DNA of 64,000 bases from Halomonas jincaotanensis (GTDB lineage Bacteria > Pseudomonadota > Gammaproteobacteria > Pseudomonadales > Halomonadaceae). The stretch spans positions 154,596 through 218,595 of the forward strand of contig NZ_JAHCLU010000007.1 of assembly GCF_018448785.1 (NCBI RefSeq). Reading direction: 5' to 3'. Of this stretch, positions 24,654 to 31,927 are shown piece by piece. A model generated the notes under the pieces. It did not search any database and was not told the origin of the DNA. It worked only from the letters and a program-made list of their open reading frames with translations. Both the position numbers and the translations under genes were made by a program. Position 1 is the first letter of the stretch. Every line of letters starts with the position of its first letter.

Positions 24654-25010
24654 CTAAATAATAGAGAAATCGGCGCTCTGATGGGCCTCGACACGGCTCA
24701 GGTCCAAGCCATCCAGCAGCCAGCCGAGCTCGCGTAGTGACAGCTCGATGCAGGGGGTATCGTCGTCGGTATTGGGCCACCAGAATCGCTGGGTTTCCAG
24801 GCGGCGATACCATAGCCAGAAACCGTTGTGCTGCCAGAACAGCAGCTTGAGCTTGTCACGGCGGCGATTGCAGAACACGAACAGGTGCGACGACAGCGGA
24901 TCCTGCTCCAGTACGTCCTCGACCAGGGCCGCCAGGCCATCGATGGCGCGGCGCATGTCGGTGGGGCCGGCGGCCAGGTAGACCTTGGTGTGGCTGCCCA
25001 GCGAGATCAT
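24654..25010 (-). CDS. tnpB: IS66 accessory protein TnpB
   Basis: 118 residues from ATG 25010 (MISLGSHTKVYLAAGPTDMRRAIDGLA). The LFVFCNRRRDKLKLLFWQHNGFWLWYRRLE block is diagnostic for the IS66 Orf2/TnpB family (PF05717). It overlaps the tnpA stop by four bases. TnpB is needed for IS66 transposition along with TnpA and TnpC (established); its biochemical role is not settled. Confidence 0.93.
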   Translation of the reverse strand: MISLGSHTKVYLAAGPTDMRRAIDGLAALVEDVLEQDPLSSHLFVFCNRRRDKLKLLFWQHNGFWLWYRRLETQRFWWPNTDDDTPCIELSLRELGWLLDGLDLSRVEAHQSADFSII

Positions 25011-25363
25011 GCCGAAGTCTCCAGTACCGTCAGCAGGCGCTGCAAGGTAGCGGGATCGAAGTCGGTGGCGATCTCGACACGCTGCCCTTGCCGGGCCACC
25101 AGACACAGCCCGGCATCGCTGCTGGCCGACGATTCCGACGCGGATGCTGTCGCCACCGATACGGGGACTAGCCGCGGCCGTTGGGTGGTGGCCGCCTGGG
25201 ACGACTCTCGCTTGGCCTTGCCATGCCAGTAGCCCAGGCTCTTGGAGGAAATGCCGACCTGGCGGGCATAGGCCACCATGGACAGCCCGCTGTCGCGCCA
25301 GGCCTCCAGGTGCGAGAGCCAGAAGTGACGCTTCTCTTTCAAGGTGCGGGGAATCTGCGACAT
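25007..25363 (-). CDS. tnpA: IS66 accessory protein TnpA
   Basis: 118 residues. The N-terminal helix-turn-helix reads KEKRHFWLSHLEAWRDSGLSMVAYARQVGISSKSLGYWHGKAKR, as in IS66/IS3 OrfA-type DNA-binding proteins; the C-terminus is CLVARQGQRVEIATDFDPATLQRLLTVLE, shared by IS66 TnpA proteins. It is the promoter-proximal gene of the element. Confidence 0.9.
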   Translation of the reverse strand: MSQIPRTLKEKRHFWLSHLEAWRDSGLSMVAYARQVGISSKSLGYWHGKAKRESSQAATTQRPRLVPVSVATASASESSASSDAGLCLVARQGQRVEIATDFDPATLQRLLTVLETSA

Positions 25364-25402
25364 GACGCCTCCGATCAGGGTGATGGGAACACCACGCCAT
25401 GA

Positions 25403-25804
25403 TCAAGACTTCAAGGCGACTTCAATAGATGTAGATGGCGAGACGCTTACATTCTGATGATCCCAGTAGGGCCGGATGACATACCGATTGTCGAGCAGGA
25501 GGCGGATCGCGCCGGGATATCGCCGCCAGACCAGACCGTAGAGGTGTTCGTGGCCGTCCAGCTGGCTCAGGGGTTGCAGAAACTCCCCGAGCCAGCGGCT
25601 TTCGGCCATACGCATCTCGCCCAGGTCGCTGGCGTAGGTGGCATTGAAGGCGATCCACAGGAAGATGAATCGGCCGTCCTCGTCATCGCACAGCTCGGTG
25701 CGATTCAGCCAGCGCAGCGCCCGGTGGATTCGCAAGCCAATGCCTTCTGCGTGAGCGTGACGTTCAGATCGTTGTCGAGTCTTCAGGTGGGCGTGGGCCA
25801 ACAT
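25403..25804 (-). pseudogene. HEPN-like protein gene truncated by the IS66 insertion
   Basis: From ATG 25804 the protein reads MLAHAHLKTRQRSERHAHAEGIGLRIHRALRWLNRTE, then FIFLWIAFNATYASDLGEMRMAESRWLGEFL and WRRYPGAIRLLLDNRYVIRPYWDHQN; from there the frame enters the IS66 inverted repeat and ends after 15 foreign residues. The all-helical pattern with FIFLWIAFNATY resembles HEPN-type proteins of the hypothetical Apea/MAE_28990 kind (recollection). About 118 native residues remain; the lost 3' part does not reappear at the other IS flank as far as can be seen. It lies just downstream of the DUF4041 gene in the same direction. Confidence 0.6.
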
Positions 25805-25883
25805 GCGACTCCCCTCCCTGCGATCGTGATGTTCACCAGTATGGGGGCAGAGGCTTGCCATCTGCAGGGTTCAGTCCAACTCA

Positions 25884-27428
25884 TCAGGACACTGCCTGTA
25901 GCTGGCGTTCGGCCACCGCCTTGGACTCCCGGTACTCCCAGGCCTCGGCAGCCATGGTCCAGTGGACCTCGAGATCCTCCTCCTCAATCGCCTCCCGAAC
26001 TTCGGCCAGAGGCACCTGGAAGAATTCCTTCCTAGGGTTGATGAGGTTGACCTGATGCTCGGCAAACTGACGATGCAGCTCGCGCTCGAGAGCCGGCGCA
26101 TCCTCGGAATAGATCATGGCGTGGACGTCGAAGGAGAAGGGTACGCTGGCATCCCCCAGCTCCTTCACACGGTCGAGCGGTTCCAAGCGGCGAGTCATGC
26201 CGATCTTGAAGACGTTCTCACCGAACGAGCCGATGTTGGAGATGATGTAGACATGGCCTCGCTTGGTCTGCTGCGCCATGGACAGTGCGCGCTCGCCACG
26301 CGATTCGGCTTCTTCCAGCTGCTGTTCGAGTTCGGCCAGGCGCGCCTGGAACTGGGCCCGCTCCTCGTCGTTGGCACCCTCCAACTGCTTGCGAGCCTCC
26401 TCCATGGCATTGGCCAGCAGGCGCTCTTCCTTCTCGGCCTGCTTGAGAGCCTTCTCGATGTCGCGGCGGGCTTTCTCTTCCTCTCGCATCTGTTCGCGAA
26501 TCTCGCGTTGCTCTTCCTGCTCTTTCTTGCGCAGCTCCATGGCCGCGACAGCCCACTTCAACTCGTCCAGACGCGCCTGCAGATAGAGGTCGGTGATGCG
26601 AGCATCCTTGAACGGCTTGCCGTTGTGATTCACCACGGCAAAGGCGTCGAGGATAGACTGGCGCAGCTTGCCGTAGTTGTCGTGCTTGATCTTGGAGAGG
26701 ATGGAATCGACCTTGCCGTTGAAGGCATCGACGGCGAAATGGATGGCGTACACCCGGCGGCCCCTCTCCACATAGTCGCAGTCACCGGCCCGACCGTTCC
26801 TGGCCATGTCGCGGCTATCCTTGCGTGCCTGCTTGAGCTTCTCGCCAGCCTCCTTGTAGGAGAAGTCCTCGGCGAGATCATCAAGCAGGCTGGCGTTCGG
26901 CACGATGTAGTCGTCGTGGTACCCCTCGATGATGTTGCGCATGGCCTTGGCGGTCTGCTCGTAGAGCTTGGCATCCTGCACGGCCTTCAGCGCGTTGCCG
27001 GCCGTCTCCTGCGCCTGTCGGCGAGCATCATCGATGATCTGGCGAGCCTGCTCGTCGGCTCGAGCAAGAACCGCTTCGGCCTTCTCCCGGGCTTCCTTGC
27101 CCTGGGCACGCCCCTCGTCGAGAATCCGCTGCTTCTCCTGCTCCGCCTCAGCCACCATGTCATCGGCTGCCTGCTTGGCCAGCGCGAGGGTGCGCTCCGA
27201 ATCGCGTGAAGCCTGAAGTGCTGCTTCCTCGGCCCGATAGACCAGCTCCTTGGCATGCTCGGAAGCGTCATGGACGGCTTCGTACTGCCACAGGTGCTCC
27301 ACCGATTTTCGGATCTGCTCCACTTCCTGTCGATGGCGCCTGGACTTCCTCATGATGATCACCGCCGTCACCCACCCGGACAGGATCAGCACTGCCACTA
27401 CCAGCAGCGCGATAGCTCCCTCTGACAT
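25884..27428 (-). CDS. DUF4041 / T5orf172 (GIY-YIG-type) coiled-coil membrane protein
   Basis: 514 residues. One transmembrane helix at the N-terminus (residues 5-26), then long alpha-helical coiled-coil segments rich in E, K, A and R (about 40-170 and 270-385) around a globular DUF4041 part (AMRNIIEGYHDDYIVPNASLLDDLAEDFSYKEAGEKLKQARK, ALNHNGK-like VVNHNGKPFKDARITDLYLQARLDELKW). The C-terminus is a T5orf172/Mug113 nuclease-like domain: GHVYIISNIGSFGENVFKIGMTRRLEPLDRVKELGDASVPFSFDVHAMIYSEDAPALERELHRQF. Such proteins are common in phages and defence islands. Function not established; possibly membrane-anchored nuclease. Confidence 0.88.
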   Translation of the reverse strand: MSEGAIALLVVAVLILSGWVTAVIIMRKSRRHRQEVEQIRKSVEHLWQYEAVHDASEHAKELVYRAEEAALQASRDSERTLALAKQAADDMVAEAEQEKQRILDEGRAQGKEAREKAEAVLARADEQARQIIDDARRQAQETAGNALKAVQDAKLYEQTAKAMRNIIEGYHDDYIVPNASLLDDLAEDFSYKEAGEKLKQARKDSRDMARNGRAGDCDYVERGRRVYAIHFAVDAFNGKVDSILSKIKHDNYGKLRQSILDAFAVVNHNGKPFKDARITDLYLQARLDELKWAVAAMELRKKEQEEQREIREQMREEEKARRDIEKALKQAEKEERLLANAMEEARKQLEGANDEERAQFQARLAELEQQLEEAESRGERALSMAQQTKRGHVYIISNIGSFGENVFKIGMTRRLEPLDRVKELGDASVPFSFDVHAMIYSEDAPALERELHRQFAEHQVNLINPRKEFFQVPLAEVREAIEEEDLEVHWTMAAEAWEYRESKAVAERQLQAVS

Positions 27429-27644
27429 GTTTCCCCCTGCGCAACCGACTGTTATCCGCGTGTCGAGTTAGTCTGCCACAGGGGTCGGCAGAAGCTTGTA
27501 AGAGATCGCTTATATAAGCCCAATCACTGAGAAGTTGAGGGCAACGCGCCGATCGGTGAGGGAAAAGCCCGGACCACCTCCAACAACTGGGTCGATACTT
27601 GGTACCATTGGCGCTTTGACCTCCAGTGCCCCGAAGGTGAAGCA

Positions 27645-28717
27645 ATGCCGCAAGCCCCTGAAATCTTCAAACGCAGCCTTGATAACATCCAGCTAGACGG
27701 ACTGCCGCCGCGAGATGCCCCGGGCTTCGAGGATGCGGTGCTGCTGACTCTCACGACCCAGTACGCTGCAAAGGGGTCCTCGGCCGCGATCGTCGTCCAG
27801 GATGGGCATGTGCTGGGCGTCGCGGTGCCGCAGGAAGGCGTCGAGCCCAAGCAGTACATCCTGGGCCTGCTCGAGCATCGTTTCCTGGAGGATGCGCTGC
27901 CCGCGCTCGAGATCATGGCCGAGATGACCAACGATCCCGAGATCCTCTACAACTATGGCGTCTGTCTGTCCGAGATGGACCGGGTCGAGGAATCGGTTGC
28001 GCCCCTGCAGGCGTGTGTCGAGGAAGCGCCGGACTATGCCCATGCGCATGCGGCGCTGGGCTTCTCCTTAATCAAGCTCGGCCAGCTGGACAAGGCCGAG
28101 GGCTTGCTGCGTGACGCAGCGAAGCAGCTGCCCGACGACATGTGGATCAACCGCAATCTGGCGGGCCTGCTCGCCAAGCGCGGCAAGCACGAGGAGGCCA
28201 AGCCGTTCTTCGAGCGTGCCCTGGCGGCCAACCCTCAGGATGTCGGCACCCTGTACGGCCTGGCGCTGAGCCTGGAGGCGCTGGGGCCGCAGAATGCCGA
28301 GCAGGCCACCGGCATCTACAAGCGCATCATCGAGCTGGAGCCGTCGTCACCGATCGCCACCGAGTCCAAGAAGGCGGTCAGCCGGCTGGCCCAAGGCACC
28401 ATGAAGGACAAGGCCGATGGCGGCCTGCGCATGGACGCCGTGATGTACATGACCGGGGCGCCTTCGAAACCTTCGAGAAGCTTGAGCAGCAGGAGGTCGC
28501 CAAGATCGTCTTCGAGATTGCCAAACTCGGCGAGAGCGGCCTTTCGATCAATGATCCCGACAAGCGCTACACGCTCGAGAACCTGGATGGCGACTTCTCC
28601 GGGTTTCAACTGCTGTCGATAATGCATGTCGGCCTGAAATCCATTGACCCGTCCCTGGATTCGCAATCCGGTTTGGATGCGGAGTACGACGCCGCGAAGC
28701 AGATGGCCGGTAAGTAA
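27645..28717 (+). pseudogene. TPR-repeat protein with a frameshift near 28460
   Basis: The first frame (27645 to about 28459) encodes TPR-type helices: ILYNYGVCLSEMDRVEESVAPLQACVEEAPDYAHAHAALGFSLIKLGQLDKAEGLLRDA and the following WINRNLAGLLAKRGKHEEAKPFFERALAANPQD. Past MYMTG the frame turns to low-complexity sequence, while the -1 frame continues a sensible protein (AFETFEKLEQQEVAKIVFEIAKLGESGLSINDPDKRYTLENL...) ending at 28717. The shift lies in GGGGCG at 28455-28460 and is explained by loss of one G from a G-run or by -1 slippage there. Restored length would be about 357 residues. Either a recent mutation, a sequencing error or recoding. Confidence 0.75.
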
Positions 28718-28718
28718 T

Positions 28719-28737
28719 CCCGGCCAGCATGGCCGGG
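28719..28737. terminator. stem-loop between two convergent genes
   Basis: CCCGGCC (28719-28725), loop AGCAT, GGCCGGG (28731-28737). It starts one base after the TPR gene stop and ends five bases before the stop of the opposing gene at 28743, so it can serve as a bidirectional terminator. Confidence 0.6.
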
Positions 28738-28742
28738 GGGAA

Positions 28743-29033
28743 TCAGCTCTTCCGGCCGCTCCCCAGAATCACGCAGTGGTGTCGCTGACCGGCAAGTCGC
28801 GTCCCGCAGCAAGCGCAGGGGCTGACGGAGAATTCGTCGTCCCTTTCGCTATCACCAACGGCAATTTGGCCCTCACGCTGGGTTTCGGCGATGGCCTCGC
28901 GAATCTCCTGCTCACGCTCGACGGCCTCCTTCTCGCTCAGCGAGTCGTCCAGCCCGGAGGCGTCATCGTTGGCGATGATCATCAGACAGTCGGGGCAGAC
29001 CATGAACTGATCGTCGATGATCTCTAACGGCAT
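28743..29033 (-). CDS. hypothetical 96-residue protein with two Cys pairs
   Basis: Starts at ATG 29033 (MPLEIIDDQFMVCPDCLMIIANDD); the longer frame upstream overlaps the next gene and is rejected. It has CPDC near residue 13 and CACC near 79, separated by a highly acidic helix (SLSEKEAVEREQEIREAIAETQREGQ), and ends QRHHCVILGSGRKS. The two CxxC pairs could make a zinc ribbon split by an insert. It lies 14 bases downstream of the 320-residue gene at 29047 and is probably co-transcribed. No family recognised. Confidence 0.6.
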   Translation of the reverse strand: MPLEIIDDQFMVCPDCLMIIANDDASGLDDSLSEKEAVEREQEIREAIAETQREGQIAVGDSERDDEFSVSPCACCGTRLAGQRHHCVILGSGRKS

Positions 29034-29046
29034 CTGGTAACTCTCA

Positions 29047-30009
29047 TTATTCCTCAATGGGTTCCACTCCCACGGTCTTCCCAGCCCCCACTTCATAGCC
29101 GCTGACCAGCACATAGCGGCTGCCGCGTCGGCGGTCGGCCCACTTGCCGCGGTAGAAGCGTTCGTCACGCAGCTGCCGCCAGTAGGGCGATACCGAGCGT
29201 GGGGCGGTCATGGCCAGCTTCAACTCGCGGTCCTCGCGGTCGTAGCCGATATGCGCGAAAGGCACGCCCTTCTTGCCCTCAGGGTGCTTGTTCTTCATCC
29301 AGGCCGGCACCCCCGACGACAGCGCCTCGGGATAGGCGGAGAGGTACATACCCAGCGACAGCACGTAGCGCACCACGGCGCGCAGGATCATGCCCTCCTC
29401 GTCCGCCAGCGGCGTCGCCCGCCCCCCGGCGTATTCGATGGCCTCGCGGTTGATGAAATCGGTGATCTGCGAGGGCTTGAAGGCGCCGCGCAGCATGGTG
29501 GGGTTGAGGCTGGGCCGGGCGTCCAGCGGGTTGTGGATCGCGACGATCAACCAGGGATCGCCGAGGCCCATCATGTCCACGCCGTGCGGGTTGCCGTGGG
29601 CGCTCAGGAAGGCCTCGTAGCGGCTGGGCAGCGTGGTCGAATCCACCCAGGCCACCAGGGCACCGTCCAGTGCGTGGCCATGAAAGGTCTGCCTGGCCGG
29701 GAACGACAGGGTGCTGAACGCCCATGGCCACGACCAGGCATCGCCTTGCACCTTGCTCAGCTGAACTGTCTGCAGCCATGCGGACAGCGATGACTCGGGC
29801 ACCACCACCCTCCCCTCGCGACTGTGATGCCACTCCAGCATCAGCAGCTCGCCGTTGAGGGAGTGCACCACCTGCTCGTCGTGCACCATCTGGCCGAAGA
29901 TCTCGGCCTCGATCTGGGGTTTCTTGGGCAGACCCATCATCTTCATCACCGAGCGGACGTAGCGGCGGGTAAAGCTGGGATAGTGGCGGTAGGTGGCCTG
30001 CTGGTTCAT
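29047..30009 (-). CDS. hypothetical protein; layout reminiscent of AcrVA2-like proteins
   Basis: 320 residues, soluble. Sequence landmarks: YPSFTRRYVRSVMKMMGLPKKPQIEAEIFGQMVHDEQVVHSL at the start, LDGALVAWVDSTTLPSRYEAFLSAHG in the middle, EEGMILRAVVRYVLSLGMYLSAYPEALS and a basic end VSPYWRQLRDERFYRGKWADRRRGSRYVLVSGYEVG. The order 'helix ending in xYPE(A/I), then basic xHxRxGHWx-like block' recalls chromosomal relatives of the anti-CRISPR AcrVA2, but this is weak pattern memory only. It pairs with the small CxxC protein downstream. Function unknown. Confidence 0.55.
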   Translation of the reverse strand: MNQQATYRHYPSFTRRYVRSVMKMMGLPKKPQIEAEIFGQMVHDEQVVHSLNGELLMLEWHHSREGRVVVPESSLSAWLQTVQLSKVQGDAWSWPWAFSTLSFPARQTFHGHALDGALVAWVDSTTLPSRYEAFLSAHGNPHGVDMMGLGDPWLIVAIHNPLDARPSLNPTMLRGAFKPSQITDFINREAIEYAGGRATPLADEEGMILRAVVRYVLSLGMYLSAYPEALSSGVPAWMKNKHPEGKKGVPFAHIGYDREDRELKLAMTAPRSVSPYWRQLRDERFYRGKWADRRRGSRYVLVSGYEVGAGKTVGVEPIEE

Positions 30010-30113
30010 GCGTGGCTCGTCGAGGCGGAAGCGATGGCGTCAGGGTATACCATCCGCGGTGGCAGAGAGCTGGGGCGAAAGGTAATGGCATATCTCTTTT
30101 GCAGCGCTGCCAC

Positions 30114-30142
30114 TTGACAAACCAGCGCAAAGGAACAATCAT
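30114..30142 (+). promoter_or_regulatory. possible promoter of the AT-rich two-gene unit
   Basis: A perfect TTGACA lies at 30114-30119 in the 168-base divergent gap between 30009 and 30178; the -10 position is poor (AATCAT around 30138). From here the base composition becomes clearly more AT-rich than in the genes on either side. Confidence 0.3.
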
Positions 30143-30177
30143 GCTCTTTACAAATTGCCGAAACGGAATATTCTCTC

Positions 30178-30822
30178 ATGTCCCAAGCTGTCCACCCCTC
30201 TAAAATTGATCCGGAGCTGACCGAGGAACGTTTAAATGCTGTTGCAAGGTTCATGCTAGACGTCTACTCCGAAGCAATTTCCCACACACAGCACAAGTAC
30301 GATAACACCTACACTCAAGGGTCACGAGGCTGGGCATGGGTGAAGGAAGCTATTTTAGAACATGAGAATTATTATCCATGGCTGACCATAGTCCATAGGG
30401 GAAATGATGTTCAGTTTAAGATAGGTCACACCTCTATTTTCCGTTTTTTTTGCGACGACCCTGAAAGCCCACAAAAGAAATTTGTAACTTCGCCAACTGA
30501 GGCTGAAGCTTCTAATTTCACTTTACCTTTATTTGAAGATTACGGTCTTGTTGATGGATCAGATGGGCTCTGGCGCTTCATGATCAGGAAGTCACTAAAC
30601 GAAGATGACGAACATGAACTGTTTTGCGTCAAGTACAAGCACGGCCTCAAAGAAGCGATTGCCAAATGGCAATTCAATAAGACGGTAAAAACTTTTGTTT
30701 CTTCAGACGCAGAGATTCCCGCTGCATCCAAGCTGCCTGAGCTTAACCTCGCACCACGTCGAGAGCTTGCGAACGAAGATGATACCAATGAAACCGAAAA
30801 GCCCAACAATGAATCAGTTTGA
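30178..30822 (+). CDS. hypothetical protein, partner of the XRE-ImmA/IrrE gene
   Basis: 214 residues, no transmembrane segment, acidic C-terminus ([17 protein letters not shown]). It has EERLNAVARFMLDVYSEAISHTQHKYDNTYTQGSRGWAWVKEAI and LPLFEDYGLVDGSDGLWRFMIRK; no domain recognised. The downstream regulator gene starts inside its last codons, so the two are translationally coupled. The pairing (unknown ~200-residue protein before an XRE-ImmA protein) resembles the RosmerTA toxin-antitoxin defence layout as recalled; here it would be the toxin. AT-rich codon use sets both genes apart from flanking DNA. Confidence 0.65.
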   Translation: MSQAVHPSKIDPELTEERLNAVARFMLDVYSEAISHTQHKYDNTYTQGSRGWAWVKEAILEHENYYPWLTIVHRGNDVQFKIGHTSIFRFFCDDPESPQKKFVTSPTEAEASNFTLPLFEDYGLVDGSDGLWRFMIRKSLNEDDEHELFCVKYKHGLKEAIAKWQFNKTVKTFVSSDAEIPAASKLPELNLAPRRELANEDDTNETEKPNNESV

Positions 30823-31927
30823 AGGAAGCCAGCTTCGTCTTGCTCGTCATTACTGGGGAAAAACCTTAAATGACATTGCAGAAGAAGTTGGTAAAACCAG
30901 ACAGTACATATCTCAAATTGAGAACGGAAAAGCTGGAAAAAACATTGGGGATGATACGGTAGAGCTGCTTGCGAAGTGCTTGAAGGTGACTCCCGATTTT
31001 TTTTATAAACAGACCCCACCCGGCCCTTCAGAGGATCAAGCTCACTTCCGCCGGCTTGCCTCCACCAAGGTGAGCACGCGCTTAAAAGTTTTGGCAAGAG
31101 GGACTATTTTTAGCCACCTGGCCAACTATATTGATAGGCATGTTGCTTTGCCTGATGTTGACTTTCCTGATCACTCTGGCTCAGTAACGTTTGAAGAAAT
31201 TGAGCGTGCTGCTGAACGAACCAGAAGTTATTGGGCCCTAGGCCTAGGCCCAATAGACAATATGGTTCGTGTCGTTGAGCATGCTGGGGCATTAGTGACG
31301 TTTTTCAGGGATGCTTCGACGGAAGTCGATGCATTGTCTATCCCTGCATCAAGACCAATTATTGTTAGAAACGATGCCAAAGAGAGCCCCTTCAGGCAAC
31401 GCTTCGATATTGCACATGAGATGGCGCACTTGATCTTGCATGAAGGGATAATTACAGGTGACAGAACGACAGAAAATGAAGCAAATCGATTTGCCTCAGC
31501 ATTCTTGCTGCCAAGATCCACTTTTTCCAAAGTTTTTCGCTCGAGGGGGCGGCGCTTGGATTGGCAATGTATTATTGATATCAAGATGCAATTTGGCACC
31601 TCTAAAGCAGCTGTTCTTTACAGGGCGAAAGCTCTCGGGCTAATTAGCGAGAGCGCCTATAAAGGCGGTGTGATATATTTAAAAAATAGCGGTCAAAGTA
31701 AGCAAGAAGATGAGGACTGCTTTGTTGAAAGAGAGCAGGCTGAGCTTCTTATAAAATCTTTAAAAGTTATTCATGATTATTTTGGAACAAGCTTTCATGA
31801 ACTGGCTGACGAAATCGGGGTGCACCCCGAACTTCTAAAAAATGTGATGCCTGATATTCCAGATGACGAGCTCTCAAAAGCCTGGTATACAAGGTTAAAG
31901 AGAGCCAACCTAAGTGTCGTCCAGTAG
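30809..31927 (+). CDS. XRE-family regulator fused to ImmA/IrrE metallopeptidase domain
   Basis: 372 residues from ATG 30809 ([13 protein letters not shown]); ATG 30788 is possible. Helix-turn-helix: [48 protein letters not shown] (about 17-65). Peptidase: [19 protein letters not shown], the HExxH zinc site near residue 211, and [18 protein letters not shown] with the third ligand. Proteins of this build act as repressors that are inactivated by, or carry out, proteolysis, and as antitoxins. It overlaps the 214-residue gene. Its 3' end abuts the truncated res gene, which runs in the opposite direction. Confidence 0.9.
   Translation: MNQFEGSQLRLARHYWGKTLNDIAEEVGKTRQYISQIENGKAGKNIGDDTVELLAKCLKVTPDFFYKQTPPGPSEDQAHFRRLASTKVSTRLKVLARGTIFSHLANYIDRHVALPDVDFPDHSGSVTFEEIERAAERTRSYWALGLGPIDNMVRVVEHAGALVTFFRDASTEVDALSIPASRPIIVRNDAKESPFRQRFDIAHEMAHLILHEGIITGDRTTENEANRFASAFLLPRSTFSKVFRSRGRRLDWQCIIDIKMQFGTSKAAVLYRAKALGLISESAYKGGVIYLKNSGQSKQEDEDCFVEREQAELLIKSLKVIHDYFGTSFHELADEIGVHPELLKNVMPDIPDDELSKAWYTRLKRANLSVVQ

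Larger units (their letters stand above)
22996..25450 (-). mobile_element. complete IS66-family insertion sequence
   Basis: 2455 bases bounded by GTAAGCGTC inverted repeats (22996 inward; 25450 inward on the other strand), the typical IS66 terminus. It carries the three standard genes tnpA, tnpB and tnpC on the minus strand, all open. IS66 elements normally make 8-bp target duplications; here the flanks are GAAAGAAG on the left and ATTCTGAT on the right, so they differ. It is inserted into the 3' part of a HEPN-like gene whose frame runs into the IS end. Confidence 0.92.

Noticed and set aside
25962..27209. 415-codon plus-strand open frame
   Set aside because: It is antisense to the DUF4041 coiled-coil gene; its leucine/valine-rich sequence is what an antisense of E/K/A-rich helices gives.
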